A DNA stretch of 42,116 nt from JACPNK01 sp964479745 (lineage in GTDB: Bacteria > Patescibacteriota > Minisyncoccia > 2-02-FULL-40-12 > IGHO2-12-FULL-4): contig CAYZNJ010000001.1 in assembly GCA_964479745.1 (NCBI GenBank), positions 1 through 42,116 of the forward strand, given 5' to 3'. Below the pieces are notes generated by a model. It saw only the letters and a program-made list of their open reading frames with translations, did no database searches and was not told the origin of the DNA. Every line of letters begins with the position of its first letter. Within the stretch, counting starts at the first letter, position 1. Of this stretch, positions 29,231 through 37,716 are shown piece by piece. The translations under genes and the position numbers were made by a program.

Positions 29231-29518
29231 TGGTTTAAAAATAAAACTAGGCTTTTAGTATACTTTTTGAAACTTTAAAGTAGTAACCTTTTGTAATCTA
29301 TAGTATTATATAGCTATAAGGTTTTTCGAACAATAAGATAACTGTGGATAACAGTAAGAATTTTTTATGAAACGGTTTTATTTATTTTGATGAAACTTTT
29401 GGAATGTCAATCTTATCAACTTTTTTCTATATTACGCGATTTGATTATTTCTCTGTTAAATTGTAGTTTTAAATAGTTTGGTCCAGTTCGGAGCGGTTTC
29501 AGGGTCAAAGACACTGAT
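29231..29518. other. AT-rich intergenic region between divergent genes
   Basis: 288 nt with no coding potential. It contains a TATACT box for the MerR-type gene, a palindromic A/T cluster around TATAGTATTATATAGCTATA (about 29300-29319) and a TTGATT-type -35 candidate near 29440. This could hold the operator for the small regulator. No RNA gene was seen. Confidence 0.5.
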
Positions 29519-32137
29519 ATGAAAACCGAACTGCCATGCGAAGACAAAACTATGTGGAATATCTTTAGTAAAAAAGAAAGAAACATTTTCGGAAAGTACG
29601 AGTACACAAACTTTGAGGAGCATCTTCCAGAATCAAAAGAATCAAATCTGGTCAATTTTCAAAACGAAGTCGTCGAAATGAGTGATACTGAAGTCAGACC
29701 GTTTGAAGAAGATGCGCCTTTGCTTAAAAAAGCCATAAAAAAAGTTGTTTTAAGCGTAACCTTTTTAATGCCGCTATTTTTTCTGACTCTTAATGCTCCG
29801 GGAGACGTTTTGTCCGTAAACAAGCAAGCCTTGCTTTTTATTGGTGCGGCAGTAGGTTTGCTGATTTGGCTTGCGATTATTGTGCGTCAAAACGGGATGA
29901 TTTTGCGGCTTAGCGGTTTTGAGTGGGGTGTGCTGGCGATGGTGGGAGCCGGTTTGCTGGCTTCCTCTTTTTCCTCTCAAGTTTACCGAAGCTTTACTTC
30001 CAGCGGCGGCTTTATCGCGCTAGCCAGCTTGGGAGTATTATTTTTTTTAACGACTAATTTTTTTGAGAAAGAAGAAGCGAGCAAATTGATTTGGGCTTTT
30101 CTTGGCGGTTCATTTTTGGCAGTTTTGCTGGGAGTGCTAAGTGCTTGGGGCGTGCCGGTTTTCGGCTGGATAACTCTTTTTTACGGAAAAAGCTTGGCAG
30201 TCAACAATCAATTTAATACAGTCGGCGCTTTCAGCAATCTGGGAGCCCTTGCTGTTGTGTCTTTTGTGCTTGCTTTGGGTCAGCATCTTTATCCTTTGAC
30301 TTTGGACGCAGAAAAAAACAACGGGGCTGGCGGTTTTGAAACAGAAAAACTCTGGCTCAAATTTCTCGGCTTTGGAACAGTTTTAGTTTCCGGCCTGCTT
30401 TTATTGATTTTGGGCCTTCAAACTTTCTACATAGCTTTGGCTCTTGGCATGCTGGCGGTTCTTTTTGGGCCGGGAATAGTTCAAAAAACCAGCGGACACA
30501 AAGTTAAGATGAAGGCGACTCACATGGTGGTGCCTCTCATAATTTTTGTTCTTTCTCTCGTTCTTATCTTCAGCGGCAAGTATTTTGGTTTTAACATTTC
30601 GGGAATTTTCTCAAAACAAACTTTGCCCGTTGAGATAAGCCTTTCCCAAGATATTTCAGCTGAAATTGCCAAAGAAGCAGTGAGCGTTAGCCCGATTTTT
30701 GGTATTGGGCCGGGCAACTTCAACTTGGCCTATGACCAGTTTAGGCCCTTGTCCGTAAACGGAAGCTCTTTTTGGAATGCCCGTTTTTCAAACAGCGCTT
30801 CAGAATTTTTTGATTTTGTGACTGAAAGCGGTCTGCTGGCGTTAGCTGCTTTTGTTTTTCTTTTATTTTTCGTTTTCCGCAGTCTAAGAAACTGGAAAAT
30901 AGTTCCAGCTTTTCTCACAATGCTGTCTTTGTTTTTTCTTTCTCCGTTTAACCTGGTTTTGATGTTTGTTTTTTGGTTTTTGATTGGTTTGCTTGCAATT
31001 ACTGCCAGAGATGAAAGCAATAATATTAAAATCAGAATGGACGACGCTTCACTACCCTCAATTGTTTCTTCTTTGGCTTTTGTTTTGGTTTTGGTTTTCG
31101 GGTTAATTGGCGGCTATATGCTTTTCCAAAAATACAGAGGAGAGATTTATTTGGCTCAAGCGGCAAGAATTTCCGGCAACACACAGACCGACATAGACAA
31201 TGCCGCCGACTTGGTCGCCAAAGCGGTAGGCGCCAACAACAGCGAGGATCTTTACTTGAGCGACTTGGCGAATCTTCTTTTGAAGAAAATAAATCTGCTG
31301 ATTAACAATAAAAACTTGAAAATCGAGGAAGCTCGGCCTAAGTTTGAAAATTTAACCAAAATGGTGATTCAAATTGCCAACCAGATGACTAGTAATCACC
31401 AAAATGACGCTTTAAACTGGTTTAACGCCGGGATTGTTTATGAGAACTTAATCGGTTTAGCAGGCGGAGCCGACAATGCGGCGATAACAGCTTACGGCGA
31501 GTATGCGAGAAGAGTTAAAAACGACCCTCGCGGCTATGAAAGAATTGGCTTGGTTTACTTAAGCCGGGCAGATAACAATAGTGTTTTTTTGAGAAATGCC
31601 AAGAGTAAACAACAGGAAATTAAGGACGAAAAAGAAGTTAGGGATCTTATCGCCAGCGACTACAAAAATGCCGAGGATAATTTTAAAAAGGCGGTGGAGC
31701 TTAAAAAGGACTTAGCCACATCTTTGTATAACCTGGGTACGGTTTATGACAGGGAGGGCAGACTGAAAGAGGCAATTAAGCAGTTAGAAATGACAAAAAT
31801 CTTAAACTTAAATAATTCCGGACTGGCGTTTGAATTGGGCTTACTTTACTATCGTGACGGGCAAAAAGATAAAGCTTTGACTGAAATGAATCGGGCAGTT
31901 GACATCTTCAGGGATTATTCCAATGCCCGGTGGTATCTGGCGCTCATGCTTGAAGAAAAAGGCCAAATTGATAAGGCCATAGAACAGTTGCAAGAAATAT
32001 TAAAGCTTGAAGTGAACAAGAACAGCCAGGTGGTTAAAGACAAACTAGCCGCTTTAGAAGGAGGTAAAAGGGAATTTCCGCCGGGAAAAATTACCAGCAG
32101 GAAACCTTTGGAAGAGCCGGCAAGAAAAACACAGTAG
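29519..32137 (+). CDS. O-antigen-ligase-like membrane protein with C-terminal TPRs
   Basis: 872 aa. About 60 N-terminal cytoplasmic residues, then roughly ten or more membrane helices. The large periplasm-facing loop carries FGIGPGNFNLAYDQFRPLS, typical of the Wzy/WaaL-like family. TPR repeats occupy about residues 600-840: SLYNLGTVYDREGRLKEAIKQL; LAFELGLLYYRDGQKDKAL; and ARWYLALMLEEKGQIDKAIEQL. Such proteins polymerise or ligate surface glycans. The ATG at 29519 is used; an internal ATG at 29678 (MSDTEVRPFEEDAPLL) is an alternative start. Confidence 0.8.
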   Translation: MKTELPCEDKTMWNIFSKKERNIFGKYEYTNFEEHLPESKESNLVNFQNEVVEMSDTEVRPFEEDAPLLKKAIKKVVLSVTFLMPLFFLTLNAPGDVLSVNKQALLFIGAAVGLLIWLAIIVRQNGMILRLSGFEWGVLAMVGAGLLASSFSSQVYRSFTSSGGFIALASLGVLFFLTTNFFEKEEASKLIWAFLGGSFLAVLLGVLSAWGVPVFGWITLFYGKSLAVNNQFNTVGAFSNLGALAVVSFVLALGQHLYPLTLDAEKNNGAGGFETEKLWLKFLGFGTVLVSGLLLLILGLQTFYIALALGMLAVLFGPGIVQKTSGHKVKMKATHMVVPLIIFVLSLVLIFSGKYFGFNISGIFSKQTLPVEISLSQDISAEIAKEAVSVSPIFGIGPGNFNLAYDQFRPLSVNGSSFWNARFSNSASEFFDFVTESGLLALAAFVFLLFFVFRSLRNWKIVPAFLTMLSLFFLSPFNLVLMFVFWFLIGLLAITARDESNNIKIRMDDASLPSIVSSLAFVLVLVFGLIGGYMLFQKYRGEIYLAQAARISGNTQTDIDNAADLVAKAVGANNSEDLYLSDLANLLLKKINLLINNKNLKIEEARPKFENLTKMVIQIANQMTSNHQNDALNWFNAGIVYENLIGLAGGADNAAITAYGEYARRVKNDPRGYERIGLVYLSRADNNSVFLRNAKSKQQEIKDEKEVRDLIASDYKNAEDNFKKAVELKKDLATSLYNLGTVYDREGRLKEAIKQLEMTKILNLNNSGLAFELGLLYYRDGQKDKALTEMNRAVDIFRDYSNARWYLALMLEEKGQIDKAIEQLQEILKLEVNKNSQVVKDKLAALEGGKREFPPGKITSRKPLEEPARKTQ

Positions 32138-32146
32138 AATTATAAC

Positions 32147-33121
32147 TTGAAAAAATACAGCCTAGAACTGACTGTTGCCTTGGCTGGTTTGCTGTTACCG
32201 GCATTACTCGGGACATATTTGCCTCCAGGCAGCATGGGTGACAAAGTTGAGTTTAGGATTGTTCAGGGAGACGGTTCGGCTAAGGTAGCCCGTCTTTTGG
32301 CTGAACAAGGACTGGTTCGAAGCCGGTATCTTTTTATTGGTTACACTATTTTAACAGGCAAGGAAAAAGATTTTAAGGCGGGGAGATATTTGCTTTCAAA
32401 GTCAATGAACATTCCGGAAGTTGTGAGGATTTTTTCTGAAGGCAAAGCTGAACCGGAGGGGATACTGGTAACTATTCCCGAAGGTCTTAATTCGGGAGAA
32501 ATTGTCGGCCTGTTGAGGAAAAATTTTGAGGGTTTGAAAATTTCAGGTTTTCAAAAAAACGAGGGGTATCTGTTCCCGGATACCTACTATTTGGAAAATC
32601 AAAAATCAAAAATCGAAGATCAAAATAAAGGAGCAGAAGAAATTATTATTAAAAAATTAAAAGACAACTTTGCTGAAAAAACTGAAGGACTAAAAGTTAC
32701 ATTACAGACAACTATAATCGCCTCAATCTTGGAAAAAGAAGTCCGCACCGAAGAAGATATGCGGCTTGTGGCCGGCATTATTTACAAAAGACTTAAACTC
32801 GGGATGCCCTTGCAAATTGATGCGGCCGTGGCTTATGGGATTTGTTTGCCCAAGTGGCTAAACGGCAAAGCTTGCGATGTTGCGCAGGCTAATCTTGTAG
32901 AGGGTATCAAGGCAGACAGCTCATACAATACTTACATCAGAAAAGGTTTGCCGCCGACACCCGTTTCTAATCCGGGGCTAAAAGCGATAAATGCTGCTTT
33001 AAACCCTGTGGCTAGCGATTATCTCTATTACCTTTCAACCAAAGATGACGGCAGGACAATTTTCAGCAAAACAGCAGAAGAACATACGCGCAACCGCACC
33101 AAGTATTTGCTGAAAAACTAA
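32147..33121 (+). CDS. mltG: endolytic murein transglycosylase MltG
   Basis: Cleaves nascent peptidoglycan strands. 324 aa, TTG start. An N-terminal membrane anchor (LTVALAGLLLPALLGTYL), a LysM-like part (EFRIVQGDGSAKVARLLAEQGLV), then the YceG domain. That domain has VTIPEGLNSGEIVGLL, GYLFPDTYYL, the catalytic Glu in IIASILEKEVRTEEDMRLVAGIIYKRL, and PLQIDAAVAYG. The segment ENQKSKIEDQNK is encoded by A-rich near-repeats of AAAATC (32595-32625). TAGAAT lies 12 nt before the TTG, so the mRNA may be leaderless. Confidence 0.9.
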   Translation: MKKYSLELTVALAGLLLPALLGTYLPPGSMGDKVEFRIVQGDGSAKVARLLAEQGLVRSRYLFIGYTILTGKEKDFKAGRYLLSKSMNIPEVVRIFSEGKAEPEGILVTIPEGLNSGEIVGLLRKNFEGLKISGFQKNEGYLFPDTYYLENQKSKIEDQNKGAEEIIIKKLKDNFAEKTEGLKVTLQTTIIASILEKEVRTEEDMRLVAGIIYKRLKLGMPLQIDAAVAYGICLPKWLNGKACDVAQANLVEGIKADSSYNTYIRKGLPPTPVSNPGLKAINAALNPVASDYLYYLSTKDDGRTIFSKTAEEHTRNRTKYLLKN

Positions 33122-33134
33122 AAAACCATATAAT
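33107..33134 (+). promoter_or_regulatory. promoter of gatC-gatA, leaderless start predicted
   Basis: TTGCTG (33107-33112), a 16-nt spacer and perfect TATAAT (33129-33134). The -10 begins 12 nt before the ATG at 33141. It lies at the end of mltG. Confidence 0.7.
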
Positions 33135-33140
33135 CAAAGC

Positions 33141-33434
33141 ATGTTAAGCGAGAAAGAAGTTGAGCATATTGCACAGCTGGCTCGACTAGAGCTGAACGAA
33201 AAAGAAAAAACCAAGTTCCAAAAGGAGCTTTCTTTGATTTTGGACTTTATGGCAAAACTTAAGAAACTTGATGTGAACCATGTTGAGCCGACAACCGGCA
33301 GTGGCGGTGCTACCAATACAATGCGTCAAGATCAGGATAATCACACATATGGTCCAGAAATGTCAGCAAAAATATTGGAGCAAGCGCCAGACAAGAAAGC
33401 GGGCTTTATAAAAGTTAAGGCTGTTTTTAAATAG
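33141..33434 (+). CDS. gatC: Asp/Glu-tRNA amidotransferase subunit C
   Basis: Stabilises the GatCAB complex that makes Gln-tRNA(Gln)/Asn-tRNA(Asn). 97 aa. Typical pattern: LSEKEVEHIAQLARLELNEKEKTKFQKEL, then LDFMAKLKKLDVNHVEPTTG and a variable C-terminus. It is directly followed by gatA; gatB is not in the window. Confidence 0.9.
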   Translation: MLSEKEVEHIAQLARLELNEKEKTKFQKELSLILDFMAKLKKLDVNHVEPTTGSGGATNTMRQDQDNHTYGPEMSAKILEQAPDKKAGFIKVKAVFK

Positions 33435-33436
33435 TC

Positions 33437-34825
33437 ATGGACTTAAAAAAACTGACAATCAAATATACACAAGAGGGGATACAAAAAGGTGACTTTTCGG
33501 CTAAGGAGTTACATAAGAAGTTTCTAGATTTAATTAAACAAGAGAACCCCAAACTTAACGCTTATCTTGAAGTTTTCCAAGGGCATCCCTTGGATACTAT
33601 CCAAGGGATGCCCTTGGAAGGAGTGCCCTTGGCAATCAAAGACAATATTTGCGTCAAAGATTCGGTGACCACTGCCGGTTCTAAGATTTTAAAAAATCAT
33701 AAGGCGGTTTATGATGCGACGGTTATAGAGAAACTAAAAAAAAGCGGCGCAGTTTTTTTGGGTAAGACAAATTTGGACGAGTTTGCCATGGGTTCTTCTA
33801 CGGAAAACTCTGCTTTTGGGGTGACAAAAAATCCTCACGACCATTCAAGAGTCCCGGGCGGCTCAAGCGGAGGCTCGGCGGCGGCTGTGGCGGCGGGCTT
33901 GGCTGTGGCGGCTCTAGGTTCCGATACCGGCGGGTCAATTCGTCAGCCGGCGGCTTTTTGCGGCATAGTCGGACTTAAACCAACTTATGGCCGTGTTTCC
34001 CGCTACGGCTTGATTGCTATGGCTTCAAGTCTGGACCAGATCGGCCCGATGACTAAAAATGTTTACGATTCGGCTTTGCTTTTGAAATTCTTGGCTGGGG
34101 AGGATCGGATGGATTCAACTACCGCCAGAGAGAAAGTCCCAGACTTTACCGAGGGTCTGGAGAAGTCTATCAAGGGTTTGAAAATTGCTATGCCCAAAGA
34201 ATATTTTGGCGAGGGTTTGGATTCGGAAGTCAACAACGAAGTTGAGAAAGCAATTTCTAAACTTGAAAGTCTGGGTGCGCACATTGACCAAGTCAGCCTG
34301 CCCCACACCGAATATGCCTTGGCGACTTACTATGTAATTATGCCCTCGGAAGTTTCTTCAAATTTGGCTCGTTACGACGGCATCAGATACGGTTTGTCGG
34401 TAAATGGCAAAGACCTTCCGGATACTTATTTGAAAAGCAGATCAGAGGGATTTGGCGACGAAGTTAGGAGAAGGGTAATTTTGGGGACTTACACTCTCTC
34501 ATCGGGTTATTACGATGCCTATTACTTGAGAGCCCAAAAAGTCAGGACTCTAATTACTCAAGACTTTGAAAAGGTTTTTGAAAATTTTGATGTTATAGTT
34601 GGTCCGACTACGCCGACCCCCGCTTTCAAAATCGGAGAAAAAGGAGACCCGCTCTCCATGTATCTTTCGGACATTTACACTGTGCCGGTTAATCTTGCCG
34701 GACTGCCGGCGATTTCTGTTCCTTGCGGCGCTGTTGCGGGTTTGCCGGTTGGGTTGCAAATAATCGGTAGAAAATTTGACGAGGAAACTATTTTAAGGAC
34801 AGCTTATCAATACTATGGCTCTTGA
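33437..34825 (+). CDS. gatA: Asp/Glu-tRNA amidotransferase subunit A
   Basis: Amidase subunit that releases ammonia from glutamine for GatB. 462 aa. Ser-cisSer-Lys triad: Lys in VPLAIKDNICVKD, the Gly/Ser-rich signature GGSSGGSAAAVAAGLAVAALGSDTGGSIRQPA, and VGLKPTYGRVSRYG. The N-terminal part EVFQGHPLDTIQGMPLEG is encoded by a 41-nt nested palindrome and replaces the usual helical linker. It overlaps the next gene by 11 nt. Confidence 0.93.
   Translation: MDLKKLTIKYTQEGIQKGDFSAKELHKKFLDLIKQENPKLNAYLEVFQGHPLDTIQGMPLEGVPLAIKDNICVKDSVTTAGSKILKNHKAVYDATVIEKLKKSGAVFLGKTNLDEFAMGSSTENSAFGVTKNPHDHSRVPGGSSGGSAAAVAAGLAVAALGSDTGGSIRQPAAFCGIVGLKPTYGRVSRYGLIAMASSLDQIGPMTKNVYDSALLLKFLAGEDRMDSTTAREKVPDFTEGLEKSIKGLKIAMPKEYFGEGLDSEVNNEVEKAISKLESLGAHIDQVSLPHTEYALATYYVIMPSEVSSNLARYDGIRYGLSVNGKDLPDTYLKSRSEGFGDEVRRRVILGTYTLSSGYYDAYYLRAQKVRTLITQDFEKVFENFDVIVGPTTPTPAFKIGEKGDPLSMYLSDIYTVPVNLAGLPAISVPCGAVAGLPVGLQIIGRKFDEETILRTAYQYYGS
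33577..33617. repeat. 41-nt nested palindromic element inside gatA
   Basis: Perfect 17-bp inverted repeat: CCAAGGGCATCCCTTGG (33577-33593), loop ATACTAT, CCAAGGGATGCCCTTGG (33601-33617). Each arm is itself palindromic (CCAAGGG-CAT-CCCTTGG). Total length and end sequences match the pilD element at 3262-3302. Together they define a candidate family. Confidence 0.85.
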
Positions 34826-35435
34826 TTTAAACAATATAGATTCTGTTACCAATAACATCTTGGGTAACATCTATCGGGGGGTTGCTCCGGCTTCTCCGGG
34901 ACAGACGAGCTTTGAAAAATTTGCGGCCCAATCGGTTAATGCAATCAAAATTTTTGATTTCTCATCGATGGTCAACGTCTTGAAAATAGTCGGCATAGTT
35001 TTGTCTTTTGTCTCCGGGGCTTTGCTTGTTTGGATAGTTATCAAATCAAGAAACAGAATCGTTAAAAAAGTTACAGAGTTAAAATCGGAAATTAATCCGC
35101 CCAAAGCCGGTGAAAGCAAATACGACGCCAAATGGAAAGAAGTCCAGGAACATTTAAGTTCGCTACGCGACGCAGAATGGAAGTTTGCGGTTATTGAAGC
35201 CGACAATATTCTTGAAGACATTTTGGGCCAGATGGGTTTTCCCGGCGATACTCTCGGCGAAAAAATGAAACAGATAGACAAAAACCAGCTGGCCTCCATA
35301 AATGAACTTTGGGAGGCGCATAAATTGAGAAACACTATTGTCCATGATCCGGATTATCAGATAAGATACAATGATGCACGGGTGGCTATCGGTCAGTATG
35401 AAAAAGCACTCCGTGAAATGGGAGTGCTGGGCTAG
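34815..35435 (+). CDS. membrane protein with C-terminal HEPN-like motif
   Basis: 206 aa. A transmembrane helix (VLKIVGIVLSFVSGALLVWIVI) is followed by a basic linker and a soluble helical domain ending LWEAHKLRNTIVHDPDYQIRYNDARVAIGQYEKALREMG. RNTIVH fits the R-x4-H motif of HEPN ribonucleases, with a polar N after the Arg, though the rest is not diagnostic. It overlaps gatA by 11 nt, and its stop overlaps that of the convergent TonB-like gene. The function is unknown. Confidence 0.65.
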   Translation: MALDLNNIDSVTNNILGNIYRGVAPASPGQTSFEKFAAQSVNAIKIFDFSSMVNVLKIVGIVLSFVSGALLVWIVIKSRNRIVKKVTELKSEINPPKAGESKYDAKWKEVQEHLSSLRDAEWKFAVIEADNILEDILGQMGFPGDTLGEKMKQIDKNQLASINELWEAHKLRNTIVHDPDYQIRYNDARVAIGQYEKALREMGVLG

Positions 35436-36385
35436 AGAAGACGAAAAGTAACTTCAATTTCTATTTCTATATTAGCCGGTTGGCCTTTGTAGGTGCCGGG
35501 CTTGAAAAGCCATTTGCTGGCGATAGTTTCAGCTGCTGATTCATCCAGACCATATCCCAGCCCTCTCACAACCCTGACGTTGTCAACCTTGCCGTTTTTG
35601 CGGACAACAGCTTTAAGCAAAACCACGCCCTCGACTCGGTTGGTTCGAGCATCTTCGGTGTATGATGGTTTTGGCTGATAAATTACAGTTGGTGGAATGA
35701 TGTCATTGCCGCTTGCATATGGTCCACTGCCGTCGCCAACTCCTGTGCCGGAACCAGAACCAACGCCTCCGCCGCTGCCTGACCCGCCACCAGAACCGGA
35801 ACCTGAACCGAATCCTTCGCCCTTGCCGGTGCCGATGCCGCCGCCTGTTCCCGGTCCGGAAGATTTTTCTTGATTGGGCGGCGCTTGGATGTCGCCCAGA
35901 GGCAGTTCCAAATCTTGCGGAATTTCCACTGGCGTTACCAGTTTTTGACTGGAGTCGGTTTTCTCTTCTGGAGGTACAAGAGGCTCCGGTTCTTTTAAGT
36001 CAGGTATTGTTAACTTGGGCCGGATAGTTTCCGGCAGTCGGCCGCTTTGCGGCGGTGGTTTTTCTTTTTTGCCGCCTCCTCCGCCTCCTCCGCCTTCCTT
36101 TTGTCCGGGCAAAGGCGGTAAGTAAAGCGGAGCGTTGCTTATGAAAACCATAATCTCGTCAGGAGTTTGATTTTCAACTTTTTTTACGAAAAGACTAAGA
36201 AAGACAGGGACTAAAAGTATGTGAAGAAAGACAGAAGCAGTAGTAGTCTTAAGCCTTTTTGCTCGTAGTTTAGCCTGCTTTTTTTCCGCTTCCTCGGTGT
36301 TAGAGAGGATTGAGATAATAAAAGTGGGCGAATTTTTAAAGAACTTTTTTGACCGAAACACGGCTTCTCCTAATAAAAAACCCAT
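35432..36385 (-). CDS. TonB-family protein
   Basis: 317 aa. N-terminal helix (TTTASVFLHILLVPVFLSLFV) after a cytoplasmic stretch, then a Pro-rich part (PPLPGQKEGGGG, EPEPLVPPEEK) and a Gly/Ser low-complexity spacer. The C-terminal TonB domain is PSYTEDARTNRVEGVVLLKAVVRKNGKVDNVRVVRGLGYGLDESAAETIASKWLFKPGTYKG. TonB proteins couple the inner-membrane energy to outer-membrane receptors. No ExbB/ExbD is present here. In a presumed single-membrane CPR cell it may have another role. Confidence 0.85.
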   Translation of the reverse strand: MGFLLGEAVFRSKKFFKNSPTFIISILSNTEEAEKKQAKLRAKRLKTTTASVFLHILLVPVFLSLFVKKVENQTPDEIMVFISNAPLYLPPLPGQKEGGGGGGGGKKEKPPPQSGRLPETIRPKLTIPDLKEPEPLVPPEEKTDSSQKLVTPVEIPQDLELPLGDIQAPPNQEKSSGPGTGGGIGTGKGEGFGSGSGSGGGSGSGGGVGSGSGTGVGDGSGPYASGNDIIPPTVIYQPKPSYTEDARTNRVEGVVLLKAVVRKNGKVDNVRVVRGLGYGLDESAAETIASKWLFKPGTYKGQPANIEIEIEVTFRLL

Positions 36386-36392
36386 TCAATTT

Positions 36393-36421
36393 AGAATAGG
36401 TTTACTATAAAGTGTTGCCAG
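36393..36421 (-). promoter_or_regulatory. promoter of the TonB-like gene, leaderless start predicted
   Basis: On the minus strand CTGGCA (36421-36416), a 17-nt spacer and TATTCT (36398-36393). The -10 begins 13 nt before the ATG at 36385. Confidence 0.55.
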
Positions 36422-36437
36422 CAACTTGGCAAGCCGC

Positions 36438-37577
36438 TTAGCGGATTTCTAATTTACCCAGAAGTTCGCAAATGTATTCGGCTATTCCCAAAGAAGCGCT
36501 GAAACCGGGCGATTCAATAGCAATCAGATTAAGCAGATAAGGTTTTGTGGAGTCCAGACTGATGACGAAATCTTCTTCGCTTCCGCTCGGGCTAAGTTTG
36601 GGTCGGATGCCGGCATACGAAGGGCGAAGATTTTTTTCGTTAATTTGAGGGTAAAGTTTTTGAGCGGCCCCAAGGAAAGTTGTCAGCGGTTCGCGATCGC
36701 GATCGTAATTTTCTTTGGAGTCGACTAATTTGGCAGTTGGACCGATTAAAACAGGGCGGTTGAGGTGCGGTATGAAATGAATTCCTTTGCTGGGAGAGTT
36801 GGGCGGAATGGCCGGATAGACCAGCGAGTTTACAAGGTTGTCGGGTATGCCGGTTATTTCGCAGTATTCTCCCCGCCAAGGGTAAAGCCGGTATTTGTTT
36901 ATTCCGGCCAAGCGCGCGACTTCGTCTGCATAAAGACCGGCGGAGTTGATAAGATATTCAAATTCAAAAGCGCTGTCTTGGGTAACGACCAAAAAACTTT
37001 TTTCCGTCTTTTTAATTTCTTGAACCTTTTGTCTAAACAGAAATTCAGTTCCGTTCTCGCCGGCTTTTCTAAAAAGCGCTTGGGTAACGGCAAGAGGGTC
37101 AACTACTGAAACGCTTGGTATAAAAATTCCGCCCCAAGATCGGATGAACGGCTCTTTCTTTTTTATGGCTTGCGGTCCGAGCAACTTAAAGTCAATTTTG
37201 TTTTCTTTTCCTTGTCTAAAAAGTCGGAACAAAGAGCGCCACTCTCTCCAGAGGCCTTTTTTTATTTCTTGTCCGGAAATGGCGATAAGCATGCCGCAGT
37301 CAATGTAGGAATTTAACGGCAGGTTTTCGTGTATAAAACTTTGCATCATTTGACTGCCTTTGCGCGCCAGCTCTGCTTTTAAAGAACCGGGTTTTTCGTG
37401 GAAACCGGAGTGGATTACCCCGCTGTTGTATTGACTTGTTTCCAGGCCGACACCAGAATTTTTTTCTAAAACTATGATATTCAGTTTGTCCCGGCGAGGC
37501 AGAGACGAAGCCAGCTTTTTGGCAATTGCCGTGCCAACAACTCCCGCTCCGATAATCCCTATTTTTGCCTTTCTCAT
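36438..37577 (-). CDS. FAD-dependent oxidoreductase (LhgO / L-2-hydroxyglutarate dehydrogenase-like)
   Basis: 379 aa, DAO family. FAD-binding GIIGAGVVGTAIAKKLA with the Glu in IIVLEKNSGVG. The LhgO-type motif QYNSGVIHSGFHEKPGSLKAELARKG is clear. Later come INSAGLYADEVARLAG and the C-terminal LIAIESPGFSASLGIAEYI. The substrate cannot be fixed from sequence: L-2-hydroxyglutarate or glycerol-3-phosphate are the options. AAGGTG lies 5 nt before the ATG. The gene stands alone, downstream of a gap with the typA promoter. Confidence 0.85.
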   Translation of the reverse strand: MRKAKIGIIGAGVVGTAIAKKLASSLPRRDKLNIIVLEKNSGVGLETSQYNSGVIHSGFHEKPGSLKAELARKGSQMMQSFIHENLPLNSYIDCGMLIAISGQEIKKGLWREWRSLFRLFRQGKENKIDFKLLGPQAIKKKEPFIRSWGGIFIPSVSVVDPLAVTQALFRKAGENGTEFLFRQKVQEIKKTEKSFLVVTQDSAFEFEYLINSAGLYADEVARLAGINKYRLYPWRGEYCEITGIPDNLVNSLVYPAIPPNSPSKGIHFIPHLNRPVLIGPTAKLVDSKENYDRDREPLTTFLGAAQKLYPQINEKNLRPSYAGIRPKLSPSGSEEDFVISLDSTKPYLLNLIAIESPGFSASLGIAEYICELLGKLEIR

Positions 37578-37641
37578 TCCGCACCTTTTTAAAAAACTAA
37601 TACCAAAATAGTTTTTTTTAGATTATTGTCAATCTGTATTT

Positions 37642-37670
37642 TTGCATTTACCAAAAAAATATGTTACAGT
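37642..37670 (+). promoter_or_regulatory. promoter of typA
   Basis: TTGCAT (37642-37647), a 17-nt spacer and TACAGT (37665-37670), with an upstream TG giving an extended -10. The start near 37677 leaves about a 40-nt leader. Confidence 0.65.
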
Positions 37671-37690
37671 AAACCTAAGTAAAGCTGTTT

Positions 37691-37716
37691 AGCCCCGGTT
37701 CTTGGGGTTTTGTTTT
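37691..37716 (+). promoter_or_regulatory. hairpin plus T-run in the typA leader
   Basis: AGCCCC (37691-37696) / GGGGTT (37704-37709) with a 7-nt loop, then TTTGTTTT up to the ATG at 37717. It resembles a short intrinsic terminator or attenuator. No Shine-Dalgarno lies between it and the ATG. Confidence 0.4.

Noticed and set aside
35740..36090. Gly/Ser-rich tract as a separate repeat element
   Set aside because: It is in frame within the TonB-like protein and is better explained as a low-complexity protein spacer.
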